Assembly (NCBI RefSeq): GCF_039822625.1
Contig: NZ_JBDLLG010000009.1
Location: forward strand, 1 to 64,000
Direction: 5' to 3'
Source of the DNA: Marinimicrobium locisalis
GTDB taxonomy: Bacteria; Pseudomonadota; Gammaproteobacteria; Pseudomonadales; Cellvibrionaceae
DNA: 64,000 nt
Shown here: positions 16,194 through 27,209 of the stretch, piece after piece
Numbering within the stretch: position 1 is the stretch's first letter
Layout of the letters: each line of letters begins with the position of its first letter
Translations under genes and position numbers: made by a program
The notes under the pieces: model-generated
The model's input: only the letters and a program-made list of their open reading frames with translations
Told to the model about the DNA's origin: nothing
Database searches by the model: none

Positions 16194-17120
16194 ATGACAG
16201 CGCAAACCCAAGCCAATTCCGCCCCAGAAGCAGGCATTGACCGTGCCCCATTCACGCGCTTTGCCGAGGACTACCGCTTACGCCAGGAGGCCCTGAACCT
16301 GATTCGACAATTGGTCCAGATGATCAAGGGCTCCCAGCGCCACCGGGGCATGAGCATGGCCATGCTCGGCGGCAACAAACAGTTTCAGCCCGAGTTCAAC
16401 CGCCTTCAACAAACCCTTGAGCGGCGACTACTGATGCTTCAAGCGTTTACTCGGGGAACGGCGCTGCTATCGGAGCGCGAGCGAGACAACCTGCACACCG
16501 CCTGGCTGACCATCAGCCGGGATTGGCACAGCGATAGCGTCATCGACAACTATGAGTTGCACTGCCACTTGGTGGAACAACTTCTGGCCATGCTGATCAG
16601 CCTCTCCCGTCCTCTGGAAACGCCGATGTCTGAGCCCCAGGGGGAGGCAATGGAAATTCCCACCCGAGTGCAGACCCTCGAGCTGGTACACTTCTGCACC
16701 CGAATGATGCCCTCTGTGGTGGAGCAGATCGGTCGCATTCGCGCCCTTGCCAGCTACGCTGCCGCCATCGGATACTGCGATCCACACCACGACAATAAGC
16801 TGCGCTACGTTATTCAAAATACTAAGGTCAATAATGAAAAGCTCCGTCACCAAATTCGCCGGCTCGAGCAAGTGTTGGGACCGGAGTTCGGTCAGCTGGG
16901 CGAGCTTAAGCGCTACGAACTGAAACTAATGTTCTTGCTCAATATGGTCGAAAATGATGTGCTCAGCGGTGGCCCTATTAGCGCCGACAGCGCCCGCCTT
17001 TTCCAGGTCGCCACCGATATCATTGATGTCTATCTACAGGCGGTGGGGAATGGCATTGCCCTGCTCGCCATTTGGCTGGAGCGGGATCGAGAGCGTTGGT
17101 TATCGCAACTGCCAGAGTAG
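16194..17120 (+). CDS. NIT-like helical sensor protein without effector domain
   Basis: A 308-aa all-helical protein. Two segments, SQRHRGMSMAMLGG near residue 47 and GRIRALASYAAAIG near residue 183, look like the paired helices of nitrate/nitrite-sensing (NIT) domains. No ANTAR, GGDEF, kinase or methyl-accepting domain and no membrane helix follow, so the output is unknown; it may act through a partner. The assignment rests on motif resemblance only. It starts 88 bp after the ZIP gene and ends 127 bp before pldA. Confidence 0.5.
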   Translation: MTAQTQANSAPEAGIDRAPFTRFAEDYRLRQEALNLIRQLVQMIKGSQRHRGMSMAMLGGNKQFQPEFNRLQQTLERRLLMLQAFTRGTALLSERERDNLHTAWLTISRDWHSDSVIDNYELHCHLVEQLLAMLISLSRPLETPMSEPQGEAMEIPTRVQTLELVHFCTRMMPSVVEQIGRIRALASYAAAIGYCDPHHDNKLRYVIQNTKVNNEKLRHQIRRLEQVLGPEFGQLGELKRYELKLMFLLNMVENDVLSGGPISADSARLFQVATDIIDVYLQAVGNGIALLAIWLERDRERWLSQLPE

Positions 17121-17247
17121 CCTCTTTTCCTTTTCGCTTTTTCTTTGTTTAGTCTCAAGCCAACCCCATCGGCGCCTGCCAATTTCCTGTATCCTTAGGC
17201 TCCTGCTTTATCATTGGGAAGTTGAAATCTGGTCTGGGAGACTGACA

Positions 17248-18363
17248 ATGTTTACCACCTATCGCACCGTGACGACGTTAACGTTCCTTTTGGCGTCCCT
17301 TTGCGCAAACGCCCAAGATAATACCCCATCCGAAAAGGCACAGAGCCTGCCAGAAGAGGCAATGGAACAGTGCCTGAAGTTGGCGGTCATTGGCGCGGGA
17401 CGGGATGTGTCGGTGGCCGATATGCGCTCGGCTTGCAACAGGCTGACCCGGGGGGAGGCCGAGCAGCAGCCGTCCGTGAACGATGCGCTCAACACCCTCA
17501 GCCTGGAAAGCGCGACCGCAGAAGAAAGCCGTAGCCCCACGGGCAATCGCCGGCTGCTGGACCGTCGTTTAAGCATGGAAGCGTTAAACCGTTCCAACCG
17601 GTTTCTGCTCACCCCTCACAAGCGGAACTACCTCCTGCCGGTCAGTTATCAGGTCGACCGAAATACCGCCCCTTACGAGGCCGCCGGGAGCCCACTGGCC
17701 GCCCCTCAAAGCACCGAAGTGGAGTTTCAGCTCAGTGTTAAAATACTGATCCGCGAAGGCCTCTTTGGCGATAACGGCCACCTGTATATGGGCTACACCA
17801 ATCATTCCCTATGGCAGGCCTATAACCGTGACATATCCCGCCCCTTTCGGGAAACCAATCACCAACCGGAGCTGATTCTCAGTTTTATCAATGACTGGGA
17901 AATATTCGGTTTTCGCAATGTCATCAACGAAGCAACCATTGCCCATCAATCCAATGGCCAAAGCGGCGACCTTTCCCGCAGTTGGGACCGGATTATGGTC
18001 AGTAGCGTGTTCGAGCGCGGCTCCTTCGCTTTCGCCATCAACCCCTGGTACCGCATTCCCGAAGACGAAGGGGATGGGCCCGATGACCCCACCGGCGACG
18101 ACAACCCGGATATTGAAAAATACATGGGGAATTTTGAACTGTCCGCCGCCTACCAACGTAAAGACAATATCATCAGTCTGATGGTGCGCAACAATCTACG
18201 CACTGAGAATCGCGGCGCTCTTGAGCTCGGGTGGAGCTTTCCGGTTTCCTCTACGGTCCGAGGCTACCTAAAGGTGTTCAACGGTTACGGCCACAGTCTG
18301 ATCGATTACAACCATCACACCACGGCGGTGGGCCTGGGGATCACGTTCACGGACTTGTTCTAG
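17248..18363 (+). CDS. pldA: Outer-membrane phospholipase A1 (OMPLA)
   Basis: A 371-aa precursor with a signal peptide ending near ANAQD. The OMPLA active-site motif HQSNGQSG gives catalytic His233 and Ser235, with the NIHxS-like spacing of E. coli OMPLA (His142/Ser144). The barrel ends in Phe. It hydrolyses phospholipids that reach the outer leaflet, guarding outer-membrane asymmetry. The ATG at 17248, ahead of the signal peptide, was chosen although the frame is open further upstream into the previous gene. About 80 residues between signal and barrel are longer than in E. coli. Followed 42 bp later by a DUF3833 lipoprotein. Confidence 0.92.
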   Translation: MFTTYRTVTTLTFLLASLCANAQDNTPSEKAQSLPEEAMEQCLKLAVIGAGRDVSVADMRSACNRLTRGEAEQQPSVNDALNTLSLESATAEESRSPTGNRRLLDRRLSMEALNRSNRFLLTPHKRNYLLPVSYQVDRNTAPYEAAGSPLAAPQSTEVEFQLSVKILIREGLFGDNGHLYMGYTNHSLWQAYNRDISRPFRETNHQPELILSFINDWEIFGFRNVINEATIAHQSNGQSGDLSRSWDRIMVSSVFERGSFAFAINPWYRIPEDEGDGPDDPTGDDNPDIEKYMGNFELSAAYQRKDNIISLMVRNNLRTENRGALELGWSFPVSSTVRGYLKVFNGYGHSLIDYNHHTTAVGLGITFTDLF

Positions 18364-18405
18364 AACGTTTCCTCCAGGGGCCCAGCCAATTACCAGGAGG
18401 CCTCT

Positions 18406-18933
18406 ATGCGTGCCCTTTTCCTCAGCCTTTTACTGACCCTTGGCGCCTGCTCTTCCACCGATGTACAGGAGTACAAAGGCAATGAACCGACGCTGACCCT
18501 TGAGGAGTTTTTTCAGGGCTCCCTGACCGCACACGGCGTGCTCAAAAATCGTGGGGGAAAGGTCACCCGCTATTTTAATGCCACCATTGAAGCGAGCTGG
18601 GACAACAGCGGCGTGGGCTACCTGGCGGAGCGTTTTGAGTTCAACGACGGGGAGATTCAGCATCGGAATTGGCGGCTCGAGCCCACCGGGGAAGGCCGCT
18701 ACCGGGCCACCGCCGGCGATGTGGTCGGCCCCGGCGAAGCGGTTGTCAGCGGCAATGCCATGAAAATGAACTACGTCCTTGAAGTGGACTACAAGGACCG
18801 AAAGCTGGAAGTGTCGGTAGAAGACTGGATGTGGCGAGTCGACGACGACACTATCATTAACCAGTCCATTCTGCGCAAATGGGGTTTCCGTGTCGGTACC
18901 ATTCAACTGACCATCATCCGTCAGGACGATTGA
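18406..18933 (+). CDS. DUF3833-family lipoprotein
   Basis: A 175-aa protein with a lipoprotein signal peptide: hydrophobic residues 3-13, then the lipobox LGAC with acylated Cys15. The body matches the DUF3833 pattern, with a conserved EFFQGSLTAHGVLKNRGGKV stretch near residue 34 and a C-terminal WMWRVDDDTIINQS segment. Family function is unknown; in several gammaproteobacteria it sits near lipid or motility genes. AGGAGG lies 7 nt before the ATG. Closely follows pldA, so an envelope role is plausible. Confidence 0.85.
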   Translation: MRALFLSLLLTLGACSSTDVQEYKGNEPTLTLEEFFQGSLTAHGVLKNRGGKVTRYFNATIEASWDNSGVGYLAERFEFNDGEIQHRNWRLEPTGEGRYRATAGDVVGPGEAVVSGNAMKMNYVLEVDYKDRKLEVSVEDWMWRVDDDTIINQSILRKWGFRVGTIQLTIIRQDD

Positions 18934-18991
18934 ATCGAAACCCATGGCAATGCTATAAGGGGCTCCGATAAACCCGACCCGGACCCGAGCC

Positions 18992-19189
18992 ATGACCGAA
19001 AGAACGCCCGAGCCCCTTCAACTCGACTGCCCGACCTGCGGCAAAAAAGTCTTGTGGACCGAAGACTTTCCCTACCGCCCCTTTTGCAGCGAACGCTGCA
19101 AGCTGATCGACCTGGGCGAATGGGCCAGCGAAAACCACAAAATCCCCGGCGAGCCGGTAGACATCAACGATGAAGACCTGGAGCGCTAA
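18992..19189 (+). CDS. yacG: DNA gyrase inhibitor YacG
   Basis: A 65-aa zinc-finger protein with the YacG pattern: CPTCGKK near the start and FCSERCKLIDLGEW in the middle give a CX2C...CX3C zinc site. In E. coli YacG binds GyrB and blocks DNA binding by gyrase. The length is typical. Its stop overlaps the stop of the convergent MutT fusion by 4 nt. Confidence 0.93.
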   Translation: MTERTPEPLQLDCPTCGKKVLWTEDFPYRPFCSERCKLIDLGEWASENHKIPGEPVDINDEDLER

Positions 19190-20145
19190 CGCTGGCTAGT
19201 AACCGGGCTCCAAGCAAAGCCAATGCCCGCAATTCCCTGCCCCCCGCTGGCCAAAGCCTGGGCTCGATGCGCTTCGGTCACGCCTCCCAGGGCGTAGACC
19301 GGCATAGGCGCGGCGGCCACCCAGTCGGCGAACCGAGCCCAGCCCAGAGGTTGGGCGTCGGGGTGAGAGCTAGTCGGCAGAACCGGTGACAGCAACGCGT
19401 AATCTACCCCCAGTCGCGCCGCCTGACGCAACTCATCGGGTGAATGACAGGACGCGCCCCACCATGCGGACTCAGCCACCGGGCGTTCACGGCAAGCCCT
19501 AAGCGCCTCACTATTGAAATGCACACCGTCCAGGTCGGCCCGGGCTCGAGAGGCGTCGCCGTGGGCGAGCACCTTCACGCCTCTGGGTCGACACAGGGCC
19601 AGCGCCCGGTCCAGGCGCTCGTGATACTCCTGATCCGAAAGCCCAGGGGCCCGAACCTGCACCCAGGAGACCCCCTGCGTCAGTGCCCATTCAAGGCGAA
19701 GGCTCCAATCCACCGAGGAGTCGGCCTCTCCGGTGATCAACAGGGTCCGGGGCAAGCGGATGGCGTTGACGATCGGTCGGTTGGCGGCGGGAAAGGCGAA
19801 CCCCGGTAAAGCTTCGGGCTGAACCCATTGCACCGGCTGCCCTTCCGCCCCCTGAGGCTCGCCCTCAAACGCAGTGACGCGGCACACCTGAAGCCACACG
19901 GACTTGTCCGGGTAGTCGTGACGGATCTCGATCAACGGCTCACTGGCGAGTACATCAATCGCCAGTTCTTCGCGCAGCTCACGCGCGAGCGCCTTAGCCA
20001 AGGTCTCACCGGGGTCCACTTTGCCGCCGGGAAACTCCCAGAGCCCCCCTTGGTGGGCGTCATCCGATCGCCGGGCGATCAGGATGCGCCCGTCCGCCCC
20101 CTGAACAACCCCCACTGCCACTCGCACGACCCGGCTCACGCTCAA
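19186..20145 (-). CDS. mutT: MutT (8-oxo-dGTP diphosphatase) fused to a ThiE/TenI-like domain
   Basis: A 319-aa two-domain protein. Residues 1-130 are a Nudix hydrolase with an intact Nudix box starting GGKVDPGETL and ending RELREELAI; it clears 8-oxo-dGTP. Residues about 133-319 form a thiamine-phosphate-synthase-like (TenI) barrel, with ALGGVT and GGQGIAGIG near the end. This fusion is known in Pseudomonas and relatives; the role of the second domain is unsettled. argJ starts upstream on the same strand with 3 bp between genes, as in Pseudomonas. Confidence 0.92.
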   Translation of the reverse strand: MSVSRVVRVAVGVVQGADGRILIARRSDDAHQGGLWEFPGGKVDPGETLAKALARELREELAIDVLASEPLIEIRHDYPDKSVWLQVCRVTAFEGEPQGAEGQPVQWVQPEALPGFAFPAANRPIVNAIRLPRTLLITGEADSSVDWSLRLEWALTQGVSWVQVRAPGLSDQEYHERLDRALALCRPRGVKVLAHGDASRARADLDGVHFNSEALRACRERPVAESAWWGASCHSPDELRQAARLGVDYALLSPVLPTSSHPDAQPLGWARFADWVAAAPMPVYALGGVTEAHRAQALASGGQGIAGIGFAWSPVTSQR

Positions 20146-20148
20146 CCT

Positions 20149-21369
20149 CTAGCTGCGGTAGTCGGCATTGATGCGAACGTACTCATGGGACAAGTCAGTC
20201 GTCCATAGCGTCTCCGCGGACGAGCCTCGGCCCAAATCGATGCGGATAATGATCTCGGCCTGATCCATCACTGCCTGGCCCTGTTCTTCGGTGTAGCTGT
20301 CGGCACGACCGCCATTTTCGACGATCAGAGTGTCATTGAGGTGAATGCGGACCGCGTTGGCATCGAGCCCCGGCACACCGGCATAACCCACGGCGGCCAC
20401 AATCCGCCCCCAGTTGGGGTCGGAGGCAAACAGGGCGGTTTTGATCAGTGGTGAGTGAGCGACCGCATACCCCACCTGCAGGCACTCATCGCCCGTAGCG
20501 CCTCCAGAGACTTCCAGGGTGACGAACTTGGTGGCGCCTTCCCCGTCAGCCACGATGCACTTGGCGAGGTATTCATGGGCCCGAACGATCAGCTCTCGGA
20601 CCTTCTCGTACAAGATGCCTTCGGCTTCGTTGACACCCGCTGCGCCCGCTTTACCGGTGGCCATCAAGATGCAGGAGTCATTGGTGGAGGTATCGCCGTC
20701 GATGGTGATTCGATTGAAGGAGCGGTTGGCGGCCTCCTTGCACAGGTCATCCAGCACGGGCTGGGCGATGTCGGCATCGGTGGCGATGTAGGCCAGCATG
20801 GTACCCATATTGGGTTTGATCATGCCCGCGCCCTTGGCAATACCATTGACGGTGATGGTGTGGCCATCATGCTGGATCTGCCCGGTAAACCCTTTGGGGC
20901 GGGTGTCGGTGGTCATGATGGCTTTGGCGGCGGCTTCCCAGCCGGTGTCGCCCAGGCTTTCGTGGGCCCGGGGCAAGGCGGCGGTGATTTTCTCCATGGG
21001 CAGCGGTTCGCCGATAACGCCGGTGGAGAATGGCAGCACTTGGTCGGCCTGAACGCCCCCCAGTTTGGCCACGGCTTCGCTGGTGGCGATGGCGTCCTGC
21101 CGGCCGCGTGCGCCGGTGCAGGCGTTGGCGTTACCGGAGTTGATCACCAAGTAGCGGGTACTGGCGGCTTTGAGGTATTCGCGGCACAGGGTGACCGGGG
21201 CGGCGCAGAAGGCGTTGAGGGTGAACACGCCGGCGGTGCGGCTGCCTTCGGCCAGTTCGATCAGTACGACGTCCTGCCGCCCGGGCTTTTTGATGCCGGC
21301 GCTGGCGGTCGCCAGTTTGACGCCTGCCACGGGGGGCATGGAGGGAAAGGGGTATTCGCCAACGGCCAT
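20149..21369 (-). CDS. argJ: Bifunctional ornithine acetyltransferase/N-acetylglutamate synthase
   Basis: ArgJ (406 aa) transfers the acetyl group from N-acetylornithine to glutamate and, in bifunctional forms, also uses acetyl-CoA. The self-cleavage region KGAGMIKPNMGTMLA is intact; the nucleophile is the Thr of GTM. The INSGNANACTG segment near residue 76 is typical. It lies downstream of secA but is separated from it by about 390 bp of repeats (REPIN plus hairpin copy F), so the two may not share a transcript. mutT follows immediately. Confidence 0.96.
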   Translation of the reverse strand: MAVGEYPFPSMPPVAGVKLATASAGIKKPGRQDVVLIELAEGSRTAGVFTLNAFCAAPVTLCREYLKAASTRYLVINSGNANACTGARGRQDAIATSEAVAKLGGVQADQVLPFSTGVIGEPLPMEKITAALPRAHESLGDTGWEAAAKAIMTTDTRPKGFTGQIQHDGHTITVNGIAKGAGMIKPNMGTMLAYIATDADIAQPVLDDLCKEAANRSFNRITIDGDTSTNDSCILMATGKAGAAGVNEAEGILYEKVRELIVRAHEYLAKCIVADGEGATKFVTLEVSGGATGDECLQVGYAVAHSPLIKTALFASDPNWGRIVAAVGYAGVPGLDANAVRIHLNDTLIVENGGRADSYTEEQGQAVMDQAEIIIRIDLGRGSSAETLWTTDLSHEYVRINADYRS

Positions 21370-21468
21370 CGAAAAACTCCGTTTGTTGTTTGGGTCAATG
21401 ACAGATTGTTGTTTAGTGAAATTGTCGAGTCCGGCTCAGGGGGCGAACTCCCCGTTATGCTTGTAGTT

Positions 21469-21567
21469 CGTAGGGTTGGTAAGCGAAGCGCCGCCTACCT
21501 TTTGTTCTATCCCTTTAGAAGACGACCGAAATAAATGGTAGGTGGCGCTGCGCTTACCTACCCTACG
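21469..21567. repeat. REP-type inverted pair left of hairpin copy F
   Basis: Left REP 21469-21499 (CGTAGGGTTGGTAAGCG, then CGCCGCCTACC) and right REP 21537-21567, its near-perfect inverse ending CTTACCTACCCTACG, with 37 nt between. Same REP type as at 2876-2976. It occupies the argJ-secA gap, which otherwise holds hairpin copy F and a possible relic box at 21429-21440. Confidence 0.8.
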
Positions 21568-21594
21568 CGTTACACATCTGTATTAGACGCTACT

Positions 21595-21718
21595 GGCACT
21601 GAAGGCCGGAGTGGGGCATACCGTTTGGGGACTCTCTGAGGCATGGATGCCGATGAGAAGCCCCCAGGGATGGGTTTACGGCGGGTCCCCAAACGGTATG
21701 CCCCACTCCGGCCTGGAC
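21595..21718 (+). repeat. Variable-stem hairpin element, copy F (loop type 1)
   Basis: GGCACTGA 21595-21602, arms 21603-21632 and 21685-21714 (30 nt, perfectly complementary), type 1 loop 21633-21684 (52 nt, nearly identical to copies A and E), CTGGAC 21713-21718 in place of CCGGAC. It lies about 40 bp past the secA stop, between two genes transcribed in the opposite direction. It has no complete head-to-head partner. Confidence 0.85.
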
Positions 21719-21759
21719 CTCATGTCAATAAACAGCTTAAAAACAAGTCAACGCTAAAA

Positions 21760-24486
<2,727 letters not shown>

Positions 24487-24593
24487 TGTTATTCCCGTAA
24501 TTGAGTCTTTTGCGGATGAACGACTATCACCTCGTCGGAAAACCGACGAGTAAACCGAAAGTGGCTCGCGAAAGCAAGCGAAGTGGCGGGAAA

Positions 24594-25532
24594 TTAACGG
24601 CTGGCGCGGTGTATATAGGTGGCGGGATCGACCGCGCGGCCGTTTTTGTACACTTCAAAGTGTACGTGGGGGCCGGTAGAACGGCCGCTTGAGCCCATAA
24701 GGGCGATGATTTGACCTTTTTTGACCACATCGCCCACTTTTACAAGATTTTCTTTGTTGTGGGCGTAACGAGTGGTGAAACCGCCGCCATGGTTGATTTC
24801 AACCATTTGGCCGTAGCCGTGACGATCCTGGGACCAGGTCACGACGCCGGCGGCAACCGAGATAATTTCAGACCCGTCCTTACCGGCGAAATCCACGCCG
24901 CCATGCCACGCGACTTGGCCGGTGAAGGGGTCGGTGCGACGGCCAAAGCGGGAAGACATCCAGCCTTTTTTGATCGGACGCCCGGCAATGAAGATGTCGT
25001 CTTGGAGTTTACGTTTGGCCAGCAGCGCGTCGAGCGTCGCCAACTGTTGTTCGCGGTTCTCAATCTGGCTTGAAAGCTGATCAATAACCTCAATAAAGTC
25101 CGGCGGGTTGTAGGGGTCACCAATGGTGGCCGTCTCCGGGCCGCCCAACGCGGGGGGCTGACTGAAATCGAATTCGCCTTCATCGAGGTTGGCGATGCTG
25201 GTGAGATGCTCGCCCAGGGCATCGAGGCGCATCAAGCGCGCCTGTAACTCGGCCATACGCAGCGTCAGAGCCGCCACCTGGCTCCTCGCCTGCTCGCGAG
25301 TTTGCTCTACTTGCGCCTGTTGCTCCGCAAGGGTCGCCTCCCAGGCACGCCGGGATTCGGCAGTAAACATTTCATTATCGCCACTTTGGGCGTTCAGCCA
25401 CTGCACTCCCAACACACCGGCAGCGGTAACCGGCATGCCCAGCAGGCAGATAGACAGAAGCGCGCGAGTCCAGCCACCAAGGGTGATGCTGCGGGTCTGC
25501 CCATGTTGTTTACTGACAATAATGATCTTCAT
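24594..25532 (-). CDS. M23-family murein endopeptidase-like protein
   Basis: A 312-aa protein with a cytoplasmic N-terminus, one membrane or signal-anchor helix (about 21-46), a coiled coil (about 60-105 and again near 160) and a LytM/M23 domain from about residue 190. Zinc ligands are intact: WHGGVDFA (HxxxD) and GPHVHFE (HxH). It probably cleaves peptidoglycan cross-bridges or activates another hydrolase from the periplasmic face. Position between lpxC and secA is conserved in relatives. The long coiled coil suggests a protein partner at the division site, which is inference. Confidence 0.9.
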   Translation of the reverse strand: MKIIIVSKQHGQTRSITLGGWTRALLSICLLGMPVTAAGVLGVQWLNAQSGDNEMFTAESRRAWEATLAEQQAQVEQTREQARSQVAALTLRMAELQARLMRLDALGEHLTSIANLDEGEFDFSQPPALGGPETATIGDPYNPPDFIEVIDQLSSQIENREQQLATLDALLAKRKLQDDIFIAGRPIKKGWMSSRFGRRTDPFTGQVAWHGGVDFAGKDGSEIISVAAGVVTWSQDRHGYGQMVEINHGGGFTTRYAHNKENLVKVGDVVKKGQIIALMGSSGRSTGPHVHFEVYKNGRAVDPATYIHRASR

Positions 25533-25845
25533 GTATCGGATGTTACCCGTTTTTGCTGCCGAAGTGCACAGTACTGGTCGTCATTTTATGACGTTTATTT
25601 ATATCAATACCGACTAGTGTCGACCAATTTATAACCAATTACGATAACCAACGTAGAGAAAAGCGTAAAACGTCTTGAAAATCAGTGTGTTATCGTTATT
25701 GGCACCGTTGAAGGGTGTTGTTTCTCAACGACCACAGTAAGAGGAAACGTAAATATGGCATATAAAGCCGTAGATTGCCAATTCTCCCATGCCAATACAC
25801 CCTCACCACAAGGGAGCGGCCAATGAGCGCAACACTTTAACGAAA
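25533..25845 (+). other. Gap between the M23 gene and lpxC; possible 23-codon ORF
   Basis: The gap is AT-rich near the M23 start and holds no gene of normal size. On the plus strand an ATG at 25755 preceded by AGAGGA (11 nt) opens 23 codons to 25826 (starts MAYKAVDCQF), followed closely by the hairpin at 25846-25873. dciA (DUF721), often found beside lpxC or secA in relatives, is not present here. Coding status of the short ORF is unknown. Confidence 0.25.
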
Positions 25846-25873
25846 AGGGCCGCGCTGTTTCCAACGCGGCCCT
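25846..25873 (-). terminator. Intrinsic terminator after lpxC
   Basis: AGGGCCGCG (25846-25854) pairs with CGCGGCCCT (25865-25873) over a 10-nt loop. On the minus strand the stem is followed by TTTTCG, about 45 bp after the lpxC stop. On the plus strand a weaker CCTTTT follows, so it may also stop transcription across the short ORF. Confidence 0.7.
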
Positions 25874-25917
25874 CGCCTTTTGCCTTTCTAACCGACTTCG
25901 CTCTCCCTGTGGTGGAA

Positions 25918-26829
25918 TTAGACCGCCAGCAAGGGTTTCATATAGGAGATCGGTGCCACATTTTCGTCCTCAAAGGTCACTACTTCCCAGGCATCGCGCT
26001 GTGCGATCAGCTGGCGCAGGGACTTGTTATTGAGACCGTGACCGGACTTGTGCGCTTTAAACTCACCAATCAGGCTATTCCCGAGCAGGTAGAGGTCGCC
26101 AATGGCATCCAATACCTTATGCTTGACGAACTCGTCCTCGTAGCGAAGGCCGTCTTCGTTCAGAATCCGGTAATCATCGACCACAATGGCGTTGTCCACG
26201 CTACCGCCCTTCGCCAAACCTTTGGAACGGAGATACTCAATTTCGTGCATAAAACCGAAGGTGCGGGCCCGGCTCACTTCCTTCACAAACGAGGTGCTGG
26301 AGAAGTCCACTGAGGTCTGAAGGTTCCGACCTTCGAATACTGGGTGGTCAAACTCAATCGAGAAGCTTACTTTAAAGCCATTGAACGGCAGGAAGCTGGC
26401 TGTTTTGTCGCCGTCCTCAACTGTTACCGGCTTTTTAATCCGTATGAACTTCTTGGCCACGGCCTGCTCCTGAATGCCTGCGGACTGAATCAGGAACACG
26501 AACGGCCCGGCGCTGCCGTCCATAATCGGCACTTCCGGTGCGCTGACCTCTACAATGGCGTTATCGATGCCAAGACCCGCCATCGCTGACAGCAGGTGTT
26601 CAACGGTGGAGACACGAACATCGCCCTTTACCAGCGTAGTGGACAAGGTAGTATCGCCCACGTTTTCGGCCTTCGCTTCGATCTCAACGACCGGGTCCAG
26701 GTCCACCCGGCGGAACACGATTCCAGCATCCGCGGGTGCCGGTAGAAGGGTCAGATATACTTTCTGACCGGTATGCAAGCCAACCCCGGTAGCCCGGATG
26801 GCGTTTTTGAGCGTGCGTTGTCTGATCAT
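25918..26829 (-). CDS. lpxC: UDP-3-O-acyl-N-acetylglucosamine deacetylase
   Basis: LpxC (303 aa) catalyses the committed, zinc-dependent step of lipid A synthesis. Seen: HLLSAMAGLGIDN around residue 79, where the first His is a zinc ligand; DGSAGPF; and the KHKVLDAIGDLYLLG region with the second zinc His and Asp. Length is standard. It is the usual last gene of dcw-linked clusters in this class. A 380-bp gap separates it from ftsZ, with the ftsZ terminator inside, so it probably has its own promoter. Confidence 0.98.
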   Translation of the reverse strand: MIRQRTLKNAIRATGVGLHTGQKVYLTLLPAPADAGIVFRRVDLDPVVEIEAKAENVGDTTLSTTLVKGDVRVSTVEHLLSAMAGLGIDNAIVEVSAPEVPIMDGSAGPFVFLIQSAGIQEQAVAKKFIRIKKPVTVEDGDKTASFLPFNGFKVSFSIEFDHPVFEGRNLQTSVDFSSTSFVKEVSRARTFGFMHEIEYLRSKGLAKGGSVDNAIVVDDYRILNEDGLRYEDEFVKHKVLDAIGDLYLLGNSLIGEFKAHKSGHGLNNKSLRQLIAQRDAWEVVTFEDENVAPISYMKPLLAV

Positions 26830-27173
26830 TACCCTTAGTAGCCCACCTTTGGCTGCGCTGAAGCCGGGTGAGAGGGGGCTTCAGCGAGTTGTAACAAGTA
26901 TGCAATTGTACCAAGTTTTCATTTCGGCAACTACGGAACGCCCCGCCAAAATGCACTAATTTGGTGACATTTACGCAGATTTACGCTGTCCGGTCGTGCA
27001 ACTTGCTCTCACTGTGAGGCCGTTCACACGCGTTCACCCCTAAGCGTCTGCCGCATCTCCCATCGAGGGACACCGTTACGGAAGCCCAAGATTTAGTGTC
27101 AACAGTATGACAACACCCAGCCCAAAGGTTCTATATAAAGATCACAATCCCTGTGATTGTCTGAGCCTATTAG
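26830..27173. other. lpxC upstream region without a gene
   Basis: No ORF I can support. It is presumed to carry the lpxC promoter on the minus strand. TTGCCG, TTGGTA and TACAAT-like hexamers occur between 26888 and 26935, but no pair has good spacing, so no single promoter is called. No REP or hairpin element is present. Confidence 0.3.
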
Positions 27174-27203
27174 AAAGCCAGCCCTAATATAGGGTGGCTT
27201 TTT
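27174..27203 (-). terminator. Intrinsic terminator after ftsZ
   Basis: AAAGCCAGCCCT (from 27174) pairs with AGGGTGGCTTTTT (to 27203). Only 7 bp separate it from the ftsZ stop. It closes the division part of the dcw cluster and leaves lpxC to its own promoter. The flanking T-run on the plus strand makes it bidirectional in principle. Confidence 0.8.
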
Positions 27204-27209
27204 AGGCGG

